From Tretioscincus oriximinensis (taxonomy: Eukaryota > Chordata > Lepidosauria > Squamata > Gymnophthalmidae), in the NCBI GenBank assembly GCA_022410635.1, contig JAJVDF010000135.1, positions 855,230 to 919,229 of the forward strand: a DNA stretch of 64,000 nucleotides, written 5' to 3'. Numbering within the stretch: position 1 is the stretch's first letter; every line of letters starts with the position of its first letter. The notes below the pieces were generated by a model, which saw only the letters and a list, made by a program, of their open reading frames with translations, made no database searches and was not told the origin of the DNA. Made by a program: the position numbers and the translations under genes. Below are positions 22,660-33,479 of the stretch, piece by piece.

Positions 22660-23515
22660 ATTTCAGTCATCCTTACAGCAGCTACAAGCCTTCTGGCCTG
22701 GATCATGGATCTTTGAGGACTAGTGTGGATGTACTCTACGAAACACATTATATGTACTGTTCAAGTATTAAGTTAACTGTGCTTAAACAACATGAACAAG
22801 AAACATAATTGGAATGATATGCCTTTTCCAGTTTATTTTGAACTTACTATCTGGTGTGGGAATTTTATGTGTATTGGTATAAATCATTGTACCACTGTGA
22901 TCCAGTTATCAATTATTATTCATAATTATTGTGATCTTTCACAGAATATCTCATTTAGGGTAGAAAAATCTGGGTTACCATGAGTATGATTGACCTTGGA
23001 AAGCTGAAAGTAGAATAGATTCTCTCCTTTCTGGACTGTGCTAAAAGTAATGTCTGAATTGAGCTGCTTTTGCTCAGTCTTCCATGTTGCATTCCTTCTT
23101 CAGTGCAAGTTATGATCCTTCTGAAAGCTGCTTTATTTCTGCTCACTAAGAAATATTAATTCTGGCTGGGGACACTGTGAGATAATTTTCATTGCATTCA
23201 TTTGTGGCTCCTTATTGTTTACAGTTCTTAAAGTTTATTAGAGACCGTAAGTATGAATTGCAAGGTCATCATTGATATTTTGAAGCAAACCACACTATTT
23301 GAAGAACAATTTCTGTTGCAACTAGTCCTAGTGCAGATTACTGTAACTCTAAACATGCTACAACTCCAGAGAGCGTTCACTTACTTTTCACTCTCTACTT
23401 TTTTATTCTTAACATGTTGCTTAGACACAAAGAATCTTTACATAACTCCTAAAGAGACAAAAATAGATCAGTAAACAATGCCAAATTAGAATGTGAAAAA
23501 GCTTGAATATGTTGT
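22660..23515. other. unassigned non-coding DNA
   Basis: No gene or repeat recognised. Confidence 0.45.
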
Positions 23516-23519
23516 ACAA

Positions 23520-23914
23520 TAGCTGCGTCCACACGGTATAATGAAGTCTGCTTGGGAACACTGTCCCAGCGGCTCCTGCAGATCTAATGGTGGTTTGTCA
23601 GCAATGCTGTCATTAAACCTGCCTTGCAGCGGGTTTAATGAGAACTGATATTTTTAGCTCTCACAATGCTGTGTTCCGAAAAGCCACTTTTTTGAATGTG
23701 GCCTGCCCAGCCCCCCAACCCCCAGCCCCAGCCAATCAACAGAAAGCCCTGCAAAGCAGCCCGGATGAAGGGAAGGTTACTCTCGGCCACTCACAGGCTG
23801 GCACTTCCTTCCTCCTGCTCACCTATGGCTGTCCTTATGCGAGTTGTGCAGGCAGCCGCCAGGCAGTGCAAGTAGGTAAAACTGCTTTAAAACCTCTCTT
23901 GTGAATGCAGCCGC
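23520..23914. mobile_element. possible MITE with 'gctgc' inverted ends
   Basis: The left end 'gctgcgtccacacggtata' faces a right end whose reverse complement is 'gcggctgcattcacaagag'. The interior is GC-richer than its surroundings and encodes nothing recognisable. The short, imperfect inverted repeat and lack of a clear target duplication keep confidence low. Confidence 0.4.
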
Positions 23915-23919
23915 AGTCT

Positions 23920-25955
23920 AAATTACTCAGTGTCTACTGGATCATCCATATTCATGCATTAGTTGATATTCTCAAAACACCCTCTAATATATAAGTCGTT
24001 TCCTTCACCTATTAACTAAACCCTGGATGAGCAAGATATTTCTATAGTAACTGACTGCACATCAATGAACTACACAATATCATCTGCAAGGCAGTAGAAC
24101 AATCAAATACCAAAGCGATGGGAGAAGCAGCAAACGACACTCCCCTTCTTTTCAGTGGATAATTTAAAACTAAAATTATATCTGGGCATATTAAGAGAAA
24201 GGAGGAGTTCAAAAATAGCGTAAAGGTGGCATAACATACTGTAGATGTTGCTATTCTCATCCCAACTGGGATATGAAATGTGGATTAATGTACCTGATAG
24301 TAAAAAGTCCAGTGCTGTAAAGAACAATCTTGACTGGGACCCTGGAATGTTCTGTCTGTGCAAGATAGTAAGGTCTATGCAGCACAGCAAGCTGGATGTG
24401 CTCAAAGCTGGCAAGATTTTAATGTTGTCATCTTAGAGTCCATGAACAAAAATGGACTGGGAGAATTTAATTCCCATGGCCATTGCAGCTGCAACTACCA
24501 TTTCAAAAGGAAATATGACATTATGCCTCATAGTCAATAAAAAGCAGATTGGGTTGCAATATTAAGCATGGCAGAATTATTATTGTACAATTTCAAGATC
24601 AAATGTTCAACATCACCATAATCTAAGTCTATATTCTAACCATAGTTATCAAAGATAATGGTGCTGATCAATTCTATTAAGATGTTCAACATCTACTAGG
24701 ACGAACATTAAAAAAGATGTCACTTTCCTCATATGGGTCTCAAATACTAAAAATAGTAAACTGAAAGATCACAGTAATAAGAAATTGAAGAGAGAAACTA
24801 ACAGAGTTCTGCCAGAAAAAACTTACTGATCATTACAAATATTATTTTCCAACTTCCTAAAAGGAGATTCTACACACCAACCAGGAGCTCTGTACAGGCA
24901 GTAGAAGCAAGACCAGTCTCCATTTCTCAGTCTGCAACTCATAGCCTGAGATTCTTATTGCAAAATTCAAGTGTAAATTGAAGGAAATAAAGAAAACTAC
25001 TTGACCAAACAGGTGTCATCTAAATTATATTCCTTACTAGGGGAAGAGCCCATTTTGAGGCAATAGAATAGGCTTTCTAACTCCACCACCCCCTCCTGCC
25101 ACTGATGGGAAACAGAGCCCCTTTTTGCACTTACAGTACCTCCATGCCAGATCTGTTAGATGTGTCATTTATTTCAGCATTTCATTTATTTATATAGTAC
25201 CATCAACAGAGGGCTGTTATCCTCTGCAGAGCATCTTCTGTCCACATGGGACTTTTTCACACTGACTTTTATCCTGGGTTCTGTATTGGAATTGGAATGC
25301 CAGCATTATGTCAGTGCAGATTATGGCAGCCATATGTCAGAGGATATTCTGAATCAAGAGGTCCATAACTTAACTTATCCACTTATTATCCACTCACACA
25401 TGTTAGCCGGCTTTGAGCCACTATTTTTTTACTGTGTGGATACACAGCCTAATAAACTGTATTAAGAGCTGGACAGTGCACCTTTCTTCCATACACATTT
25501 ATTCAGCACCAGTTTTACATTTTCAAACTTGCCCTCCTACTGACTATAAAACTGCTATTTTGTTAACAAAGACAGCAGGATTCTTGTGATCCCCAAGGAT
25601 GTGTCATAAATTGTGATTGTTCTCCATGCATGACAAGCTACAGGGCATTCCTGGATCTGAAACTGCTCAGTGGGAAGAAAGATCAATACATAGTGCTTCC
25701 TTTTCCAAAGGCCAAACTACTGCTAGGAACATTATGAAACCTTGAAATGCATCTTCCTCGGAGGCAGCAGTTTGAATTAATTAAATGGTTCCCCAGGTGG
25801 TGTTTTTAGAAGCGGAAATGAGGCATAATAAGATCACTTAAGATAAAAACATTCTGTCTGATTCAGCCAAGGTTGCATGTTTTGTATGGAAATAAAGCTA
25901 AATGTATTTAGCACAGCTGAAAATTGTTCGCTTTGTCATTTTTTACATGTCTCAT
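23920..25955. other. unassigned non-coding DNA
   Basis: No gene seen. A weak inverted pair ('tccacatgggactttttca' near 25232 and the complement of 'ctgtgtggatacacagcc' near 25433) may be another eroded MITE. Confidence 0.4.
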
Positions 25956-25959
25956 GGTA

Positions 25960-26445
25960 ATCTTTATCGTCTCATCCATTTTCAATACAGAGGCCTCATC
26001 CCTACGCACATTTTCTACCAAATTAGTAGTAACATCACCTTCAATCTGGCCCAGGAGGTCATGCATGCACAGTGATCCCCTCACTGAAAAGGTCAGTTGT
26101 TACAGAATTACTAGCTATGCAGTTTGTGCGATTCAACAGTGGGCATTTTGTAAAACCCAAAAGAAAGCTTCATGGGGACATTCAGCAATGTAAACTTAGC
26201 AAATCTCAAGAGACTTTGGGATGACATGTAAAAGTTCATTGGCTCTTAGCTCACAGAGAATGCTTGGGAGTTGTAGGAAGGCTTGCAGAAAATGGGGATT
26301 GCAGTAAGCAATGCCTTATGGGGCTCATTATGTGATGAAATTGCTAGGCAATGTTGGGCACAGCATGGAAGCTTTAAGGTAGGTGGGGGCGGATGGTGAA
26401 TGCATTTTAAAAGAAATAGCGAGGCAAACCATGTGGTGCGAAGGC
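25960..26445 (+). repeat. unnamed interspersed repeat, copy C
   Basis: The longest copy alignable with copy B (13322-13830, inverted) and partly with copy A. Landmarks: 'agaggcctcatcccta' (25990), 'gcgattcaacagtggg' (26128), 'gacattcagcaatg' (26178), 'gttcattggctcttagctc' (26233), 'caatgccttatggggctc' (26311) and 'attgctaggcaatgt' (26340). On the minus strand 26068-25992 contains the peptide HDLLGQIE matching copy B. No terminal repeats recognised. Confidence 0.65.
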
Positions 26446-26535
26446 TTTCATACTATAACTAAACTGTCTTCCTAAACCATCACTACTTCTTCCTGTGGAC
26501 CTTCCCTCCTGGTTGTTTTATGAATAAAACTATGA

Positions 26536-26664
26536 CCAGAGTCAAAGACATACTTTTAATCCAATTTCAGTGCTAAAAAATTGGGCTAAATCAGGAAAAA
26601 AATCTCCTTGTTTAGTCCAGTTTTTCACAACTGAAGAAGGATTAAAAGTACATCTCTGATTCCA
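26536..26664. mobile_element. foldback MITE, family M1, copy 2
   Basis: Arms: 'acatacttttaatcc' with 'attgggctaaatcagg', and the complement of 'tttagtccagtttttcac' with 'gaaggattaaaagtaca'. Same order of blocks as the copy at 5522-5640, with a longer centre. Confidence 0.65.
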
Positions 26665-26669
26665 GTCAA

Positions 26670-27240
26670 TCTCCTATTCAACAGTCAGTTTACCATGGCT
26701 TGTCCTTTAAGATACTATGTTCTGCAGAAATATTGCATTTCCCCCACCCCCTTAATGTTCTCCCCTACTCTTCGTTTCCTTTCCCTTTATTTCTTTTACT
26801 CAGATTACTTTTTCTTCCCTCTTAGCCCCAAGTCATACTCTAATTTAAATCAGCTCGGACTGCTATCAGAATTAAAAAAAACATGTCAGCATGACTTTTT
26901 CTTTTTACATTTTCTAACTCAGAAAAGCAATCTTTTGCTCAGATAATATGGAAAAAATATTTGTCATTTTACTGTAACCCCATGGAACACAGTATACAAG
27001 ACACTTCTATACACATCTTTGCTATCTGGATCTTTTTGGGATGCCAGCTATGCAAGAACCACTCTGGTCCATTGTAGCAATTCTGTTTTAGCCAAAAAGC
27101 CTCTTTTTGGCTGGACTCTAAAATGTGCTCCTCTGTTTTGAGATTGAAAGCCTGCCCTTTCATTCTTGCCTGACCAGTTTGGTAATTGGAAACCGGCTAA
27201 TTGGCTGTGGTCACTTTGTATCCTTAGTTGTTAATCCTTT
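26670..27240. other. unassigned non-coding DNA
   Basis: No gene or repeat recognised. Confidence 0.4.
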
Positions 27241-27246
27241 GATTCA

Positions 27247-27630
27247 TGAGCCCCAGGGCCTACCTTAAGATGGAGCAGAGCACATGGAATTTGCACATGG
27301 CCTTTTCCAATACGACATGGCCAGGCCACAAGCAGCCTTTATTTCCTGTTTCTACAGGAAGATACCTGATGCAAAGCAGCTTGGGAGATTTCTGGGTCAT
27401 CTGACCTGCTTTGATACACCCTCCTCCAATTAGCTGCCAATCTGATATAATATTTCCTCCATGCCCCCTCTTGCTGGGGCTTAAAACCAGTTGCACAATA
27501 AAGCCACTTCCTCTTTTTCCTGTCTGCCACCTGGAGTCCAAGTCTCTTCATTTTCCCCTCCCCTTTTCTTTCTATGGCTGGGTCTCTAGGATCCCTGCTG
27601 GTGAAAGCCTGGACTAATCTGTCGTAACTT
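27247..27630 (+). mobile_element. possible ERV-like LTR
   Basis: Starts 'tgagccccagggcctacc', followed by 'ttaagatggagc'. Has a TATA-like 'gatataatatt' near 27442, 'gcttaaaacc', then AATAAA near 27498, and a pyrimidine-rich U5-like stretch ending in a region ('ccctgctggtgaaagcc') typical of the 3' part of class I ERV LTRs. No terminal CA, primer-binding site or target duplication could be fixed. Only a control region would be present, with no viral gene. Confidence 0.4.
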
Positions 27631-27669
27631 AAAGCGGGTATGGACTAGCTGAACATTTAAGATCAATGC

Positions 27670-28040
27670 AGCAGCAATTAGAAGGAGAAGGAGAAGAAGG
27701 AGAAGAAGGAGAAGAAGAAGGAGGAGAAGAAGGAGAAGGAAAAGAAGAAAAAGAAGAAAAAGATGAAAAAGAAGAAAAAGAAGAAAAAGAACTGGGTTCT
27801 TATACCCCACTTTTCTCACCTTACAAAGGAACTCAAAGCGACTTACATTCTACCTTTCCCACCAAGCTGTGGTGGTTCCCATGTATCTACTTGCAGTCAG
27901 TTGCAATTTCTTGCAATCCATGCTTTCGAATAGCTGGGTTGGCTAGAACTACAGGCTAGTGGAAGGTGTTCACCCCTTTTTCACCACCTTGACTTCGAAA
28001 CCTGATCTCTGAGCTGAGCAACTGAGCCATTAATTTAGGA
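27670..28040 (-). repeat. tRNA-derived SINE with (GAA/GGA)n tail
   Basis: On the minus strand the head has an A-box-like 'tggctcagttgctcagc' (about 28028) and a B-box-like 'ggtttcgaagtc' (about 27995). The body has 'ggaaccaccacagcttggtg' and 'gtaagtcgctttgagttcc', and the tail 'gtataagaacccagttc' runs into a TTC-type microsatellite (27673-27790 on the plus strand). RNA polymerase III would transcribe such an element. The truncated tail at 2494-2600 belongs to the same family. Type seen in reptiles; subfamily name not assigned. Confidence 0.7.
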
Positions 28041-28044
28041 AATT

Positions 28045-30370
28045 AGCTAGTCCATTAGTCTGTTGCTCCACTCTACCTCCCTGAGCCCCAAGAAGATCCC
28101 ATGAGCTGGACTTGGGAAGATGCTACAGTCCACCTTTAGTCTGTTAAAGACGGCAGGTCCCTATTCTGAGATAGGGACCTCATGCAGAAATGGTTAGTGA
28201 AAGAAAGAACTAGTCTTGATTTGCACTTGACTTTATTCTATTCTATAAAGTGATCTAAGGGGTCTCCTATCCACATGCTATCCCATAGTATGAAATAGCA
28301 GACTCCTTCCCAATGTTTGCTTTGGATTTAGCAGTGAAGACAGTTTTTGCTATCGTTCCCCAGAGTGGCTCCCCCAAAATGGTTGATCTTCTCAAGAATT
28401 GCACAAGAACAAGCAAGTTCCCTGTGAATTTGAGTATGGATTTAAGGCAGTTGTTGTAGGAAACTGCAAAAATAATGGATTTCAATCCCATAAAAACCTT
28501 CTGTCAACATCTTAAAGATATGGCAACCACAGGGAGACCAGCAGGCAAGCAGATGGTGTAACTCCACCTGAGCTATTGCAAGGGAAGACAATCTTCATTG
28601 TCCTTCTCTTTAACAGTTATCTGATTACTTACAGCTCTCCTGATTTTACCAATTATTTCTAGTATTTTTTTCCACTGAGATTGGTACAAATTCTGGAAAC
28701 TGATGTTCAGCACAATATATGGAGAGCCACCAGTGGAGAAGCTCTGGTAAAGGTTTTTAAAATATTTTAGGAAAGAAGGGTATTGTTTTAGTGCAAGAAA
28801 CTTCTGGCAGGTCTTCTCTTTGCCAGCCTACACCTTGGTAGCAGAATAGCAGGGCATTTCAAGATTACAGAGAACCAAGCCAAAGCATATATCCACCAAT
28901 AAGAATATTTTGAGGTATTTTTAGCTTGTGGTATATTTATGCACATATTATCAACATTTTATGCAACATAATATCCATCCAGTATTTTAGAAAAATACTT
29001 ATGAATATTGTCAAATTCTATACTCTGGTTTATACCTGACAAAAATACAGCATTAGCTGTGACATGAAATCTGTTTAATATAATTTGTTCCTCTGCTCTT
29101 GATTTGCCTTTATTCGATTAGATCAACATTCTGGCTGTGGGAGGTATTCCAGAGAGCATTATATGGATTAAAGCAAAAATGTCACAGCTATTTAGCAAAT
29201 AGGAAGCAGAAAGTATTTCCTTCCTCATGTATCAAAGGTAATAAGATTATCACAGAGAGTCTTCAAAATTGATGTCCTCTTTGGCAAGACCTTACAATAT
29301 GAGGCACATTTAAGTAGCCATCCATTGCTCTGTTATTGATTTCTTTCTATAAGACAGTTCTTGTATTCTTGTTTACTGCAGAAACAAACTATCCCAGAAG
29401 GAGGAAAGGAAACATAGAGCCAATGAAGTTCTAAAGTCTATAGGCGCAACAAATTTGAAAGGATGAATCTGTAACATCACATTGGTGCTCAGCACAGATA
29501 ATAAGACGGCAGGAGAGAGAAATATGCAGACAAAAGAAATACACCAATATTGGGGTCGTGGAAAGGGAAGGCTAGTGATTCATTTGTAGCTCAGACTACA
29601 GCTGTGCTAACCTTTCCCTACTGTACTGATCTGTCATAATACTGTTGCCAGGAACATATTTGCCCAGGTCATTGAAATCAATGGGGATATTACTTCATTG
29701 TCCCAAAAGCCTCAGTGAACTCATTACAATTAAGGAATTGAATACTGTGAGGAGAGAGGTGAAATCTGAATACGTTTTTATTTATATTCCTTACTCATAG
29801 GAACTCAGATTCTGCCTGCCCTGGCAATGATCCCAAAAGGAAAGTGAGTGCAACCATCTTCGTGATTGTCTGGCAAGGCAAGACACACCAGACACATATA
29901 GCAGGATATCAGCTGGTTAATAAACTCAGCAGGCTTTGGGATTAGGGATAGGGCTGCTTACTGCAGAGACATGGGGTTTACCCAAGTTGATTCTCTTTCT
30001 GCTTCAGCTAAAGTGCCTGGAAAGTGACTGTGTCAGCTTATAAATGTTTTATTCAGCTGTGAGAACATCAGGGAGTTGCAGTGAAACTTAACACACAAAC
30101 CATCGTTTACCCTCTGCAGATTCCACATATTCACATTTGGGATTTGCCAAAACATGCAGGATCAGAGGGGATGGCAGCAAAAAGGGAAATGTAAACAAAG
30201 GCTACCATCCTGTCTGAACTTTTAACTGATTTAAAAATGTTGAGAAAGCAGCTTGTACTGTGACCTATGTGGTCAATTTTGGCAATAATAATTTGACATC
30301 TGTAGATGTTTTTATAAACAATTGAAAGAGAAGGTCTCATAAATAGAGAATGTTCCATGGAAATTATTCA
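28045..30370. other. unassigned AT-rich DNA
   Basis: About 2.3 kb with no recognised gene or repeat. Parts of 28900-29350 are even in composition and repeat-poor, so they could include conserved non-coding sequence, but that cannot be judged from one genome. Confidence 0.4.
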
Positions 30371-30374
30371 CTGG

Positions 30375-30467
30375 TACATGAACTGGGCTAAATCAATTTA
30401 TGTGTCCTACTTTGGTCCAGTTCTTCAGGGCTGGAAATGGATTAAAAGCCTGTGTTACAACAGCACC
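30375..30467. mobile_element. foldback MITE, family M1, partial copy 3
   Basis: Contains 'aactgggctaaatcaa', 'ggtccagttcttcaggg', 'atggattaaaagcctgtg' and 'acagcacc', matching the centre and right arm of the copy at 5522-5640. The left arm is missing or deleted. Confidence 0.65.
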
Positions 30468-30479
30468 ACTATTAGACTT

Positions 30480-31395
30480 TTACGCATGTACCCAGACTGA
30501 GTTCCCATGGAAGTGTCGCGGTGCAATGAGAATGAAATGAGAATGCAGTGTCTGCTTGACATTGCCTCCACAATACCGTCAAAATGGAACCAGTACTGTG
30601 AGTATCTGCTTTAACAAACTATGAAAAGGTGGGCATTTGTCTATTATAGGACACTGTAAATTACTGTACACATAGAACAAACTGGATTTAATCAACCCAC
30701 GATCCATGCAATGTAACTACCCTTGTTGGTGTTTGAATGTATTGCAGCACAACTTTTGCATGTGTCAGGGATTTTGGTATTACTTTATATTCTACATATT
30801 TTTAAGATTAACTTTTTTGCCTAAACCTCTGTGTAATAAACACTGCTGGTTACACATAGGTTTGTCATTAAAAAAAAAACAGGACATAAAAATGAAGCTT
30901 TAATAGATGTGGACAAAGAGAAAAAAATCATCAGATATTATCAGGCATTATAAACTTCACCTACTAAAATTTCTCGTTACATAAACAATTATCTCAATCC
31001 TGGGCTGCATGCACATGACATTTACTTACCTGGTTCTTGGCACAATGTTCCAATATCTTCACTCTCCAGCCGTACACCTTAGTGGCTAGGCTTCTGGAAA
31101 AAATGTTGCAATAAATCTCCTATAGCAGATTTTTCCAGAAGAGTGGTGGAAGCATAATGCCTGAGTTATGCATTTTAAAACTGTTTGCATCCCTGCTATA
31201 TGTCATATCATCATAGGCAGATGAACCAAGTAAGAAGATGCCAGCCAGCAGTACTGCAGGATCGCAGCTGGCTGGACATGTGCAACTATGTCTTCCTGTT
31301 TATTCCTGCTGTCTTCTCACCAGCCTTGCATCAACTCCATGTAGATTCCAAGGTAAGTATGACCCAGTGAAATCCACAGTCCGCTTTTAGATTGA
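30480..31395. other. unassigned non-coding DNA
   Basis: No gene or repeat recognised. Confidence 0.4.
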
Positions 31396-31424
31396 AGGTT
31401 TCACTGGACTTCACTTGTCTCATG

Positions 31425-31485
31425 CACTGGACCTTAGACTTAATTACCCTACAGGTCCCTTCCAGCTTCTATGATTCTATGATTT
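31425..31485 (+). repeat. CR1/MIR-like 3' terminal fragment
   Basis: 'ggtcccttccagcttc' followed by 'tatgattctatgat' is the shared 3' end of CR1 LINEs (and of MIR/L2-like tails). Confidence 0.65.
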
Positions 31486-31489
31486 GTAA

Positions 31490-33295
31490 TGATACAAATC
31501 ATGCAGGTCCTTAATAAGCATTACTCTTTGCTACCAAGGTCCATTCAAAGTATTAGGAATCGGATCAGGTTTGAGACTTCCCTCTTTGCTAAGTCATCCC
31601 CTTTAGAAACAATCTATGAAAACTGTACAAAGGCATTAGACCTAGATATGATGCAGGGAGGAAGTGGTTGACTTTGATTAAATACATACAATCTAGAACA
31701 GGGCAGTCAGCATGGAAGAAAGAATGCAAGAAGTTATTTTCCATAATAGAATAGTGGATATAGTACTTACCTTCATGGGTGGTGAGCGTAGACAGGGGAA
31801 TTTGTTAATGTTATTAAATGCAAAACAGAAAACTACAATAACAAACCTGAAACCAGTATGTTGGCATTGTAACTTGGAGAGAAGAGAGAAGACTGCCAGA
31901 AAATACAAGAATTTCAGGTTACATTTCAAGCACATGATATCATGGTTAAAGAAATATCTTGGAATAATAAAAACTGGGTTTTGGAGGCGACTTTATAGGA
32001 AATAAAGGGGGGGAAAGACAAATTTGATCATTTAATTAGCAGCACATTTGACATGGGTTTTGGGGTGAAAAGATTCCACTAAATGGATGATGAATAAATT
32101 GATTAAGTTTGTGTTGGAATTAATGCAACTTGGTTTAGTGGGGGAGGAAAGATTATTTTATTTGGGTCAAAACCCCAACTTAAATATTAAAGAATATTGA
32201 CTAACAAAGAATAATTTATGTAATATGCCCTATGCTGGAGAAATAGTGTCTCTTTTCACTCTCTCTTTCTCTTTCTTTCTTTCTCTTTGATTCTTTCTTT
32301 TATGTGAAAGATATGAGTGACCTTTACAAACTGATAGAGATAATTGAAAGTGTCTTCCTGCTTTTTTCAGGCAAACGGTTTGTTTTTCAATTGTTTTTGT
32401 CCTGGCAAAAAAAGCATTACTAACCTATGAAAACAATTGAGAATCTCAGCTAAGTGGGATACTGAGTTCACGAAAAACAAAACCTTGTAGAAAGTCCATA
32501 CCTGTTTACCAGCCATTCCCAGGGGAATGCATATTCATTTATTATCCCCCAAAGCAACAAAGGACCTACCAAAAGTATAATGAAAACAATAAAATAAAAT
32601 AAAAACATGCAACAAACAAGGTACTTAGAATTGGAAATATAACTCATTCCTAATATGCCTTGGTATAAATAATGTCACAAATATTTCTTACAATTTCTTC
32701 AGGGGTAGGAAAAACTCAAATTTCCAGTATTAGTGGTTCCACAGCAAGAGAATAATCACTCAGAACACATTTTTACACATCCTAGACCTTAGCAACTTGC
32801 AAACTCTTATTTTAAAAGAACAAAAATAAATAATATAGCTCCAAAGCATTTGATTTACTGACATACTAAGAGAAGTATCATGTCTAACATGCAAGAGGCT
32901 GCTGTGTTTCCATCCCAAATTCCTCCTCTTTGCATCACTTACCCATTTCTGGAAATGCTCCTTCCTTTTTCTGTTTGCTGCTCCCACACCAAATTATGTA
33001 TTTCTGCTTCAGTGTAGGAATTGTCTTACCTATTTCTTATGTACAAAAAGCAATCCTGTACCTATTTGTTTCTGAGTAAGAATAGTTCCATGCCTCTCTA
33101 CTTTTAGTCTCAACGTGTTGCATATCCTTCTTTGTTTGCTATGCTGGACTAAATTTGTACATCAAGAGTATATAACTTGGTTAGAAGATCGAAAGAACTT
33201 TCCCTGCATAAAGCAAAGTAAAAAGTATCAGTGAAGGTTAGGAATTTGTTCCTCCCCATATCTCCTGTGTGTTTTGGACTATAATATCATAGTAC
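31490..33295. other. unassigned DNA with a CTTT microsatellite
   Basis: An imperfect (CTTT)n run lies at 32259-32302. A 97-codon plus-strand frame (31712-32005) contains a lone CWHC but no other L1 hallmark, so I do not call it. Nothing else recognised. Confidence 0.45.
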
Positions 33296-33301
33296 CAAAA
33301 T

Positions 33302-33471
33302 GGGCTGACCAGATTACCCCTTTTGGGGGGGGGGGTTTGAAAACCCGGTTCTGGGGTGCCTCCCAGCTTTTTCTGAGAATTAAAAAAAATCCTCAGAGAA
33401 AAACAGGAAGCACCCCAAAACCAGGTTTTCAAAAATCCCCCCCCCCCAAAAAGAGATCATCTGGTCAGCCT
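33302..33471. mobile_element. near-perfect 170-bp hairpin MITE
   Basis: The arms 33302-33380 and 33390-33471 are almost full complements: ggctgaccagat..ttttgggg..gaaaaccYggttYtggggtgc..tttttctgag. Mirrored G11 and C11 runs sit within the arms. The loop is under 12 bases. No coding capacity. A possible related half-copy starts at 63882 (gactgaccacattttctgagg) and runs to the window end. Confidence 0.8.
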
Positions 33472-33479
33472 ACTGATTA

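Noticed and set aside
27980..28040. tRNA-like A and B boxes
   Set aside because: They are the head of a SINE followed by its body and tail, not a functional tRNA gene.
31712..32005. Possible L1 ORF2 C-terminus (CWHC)
   Set aside because: Only one short Cys motif matches; flanking residues do not follow the L1 pattern seen at 22200 and 60240.
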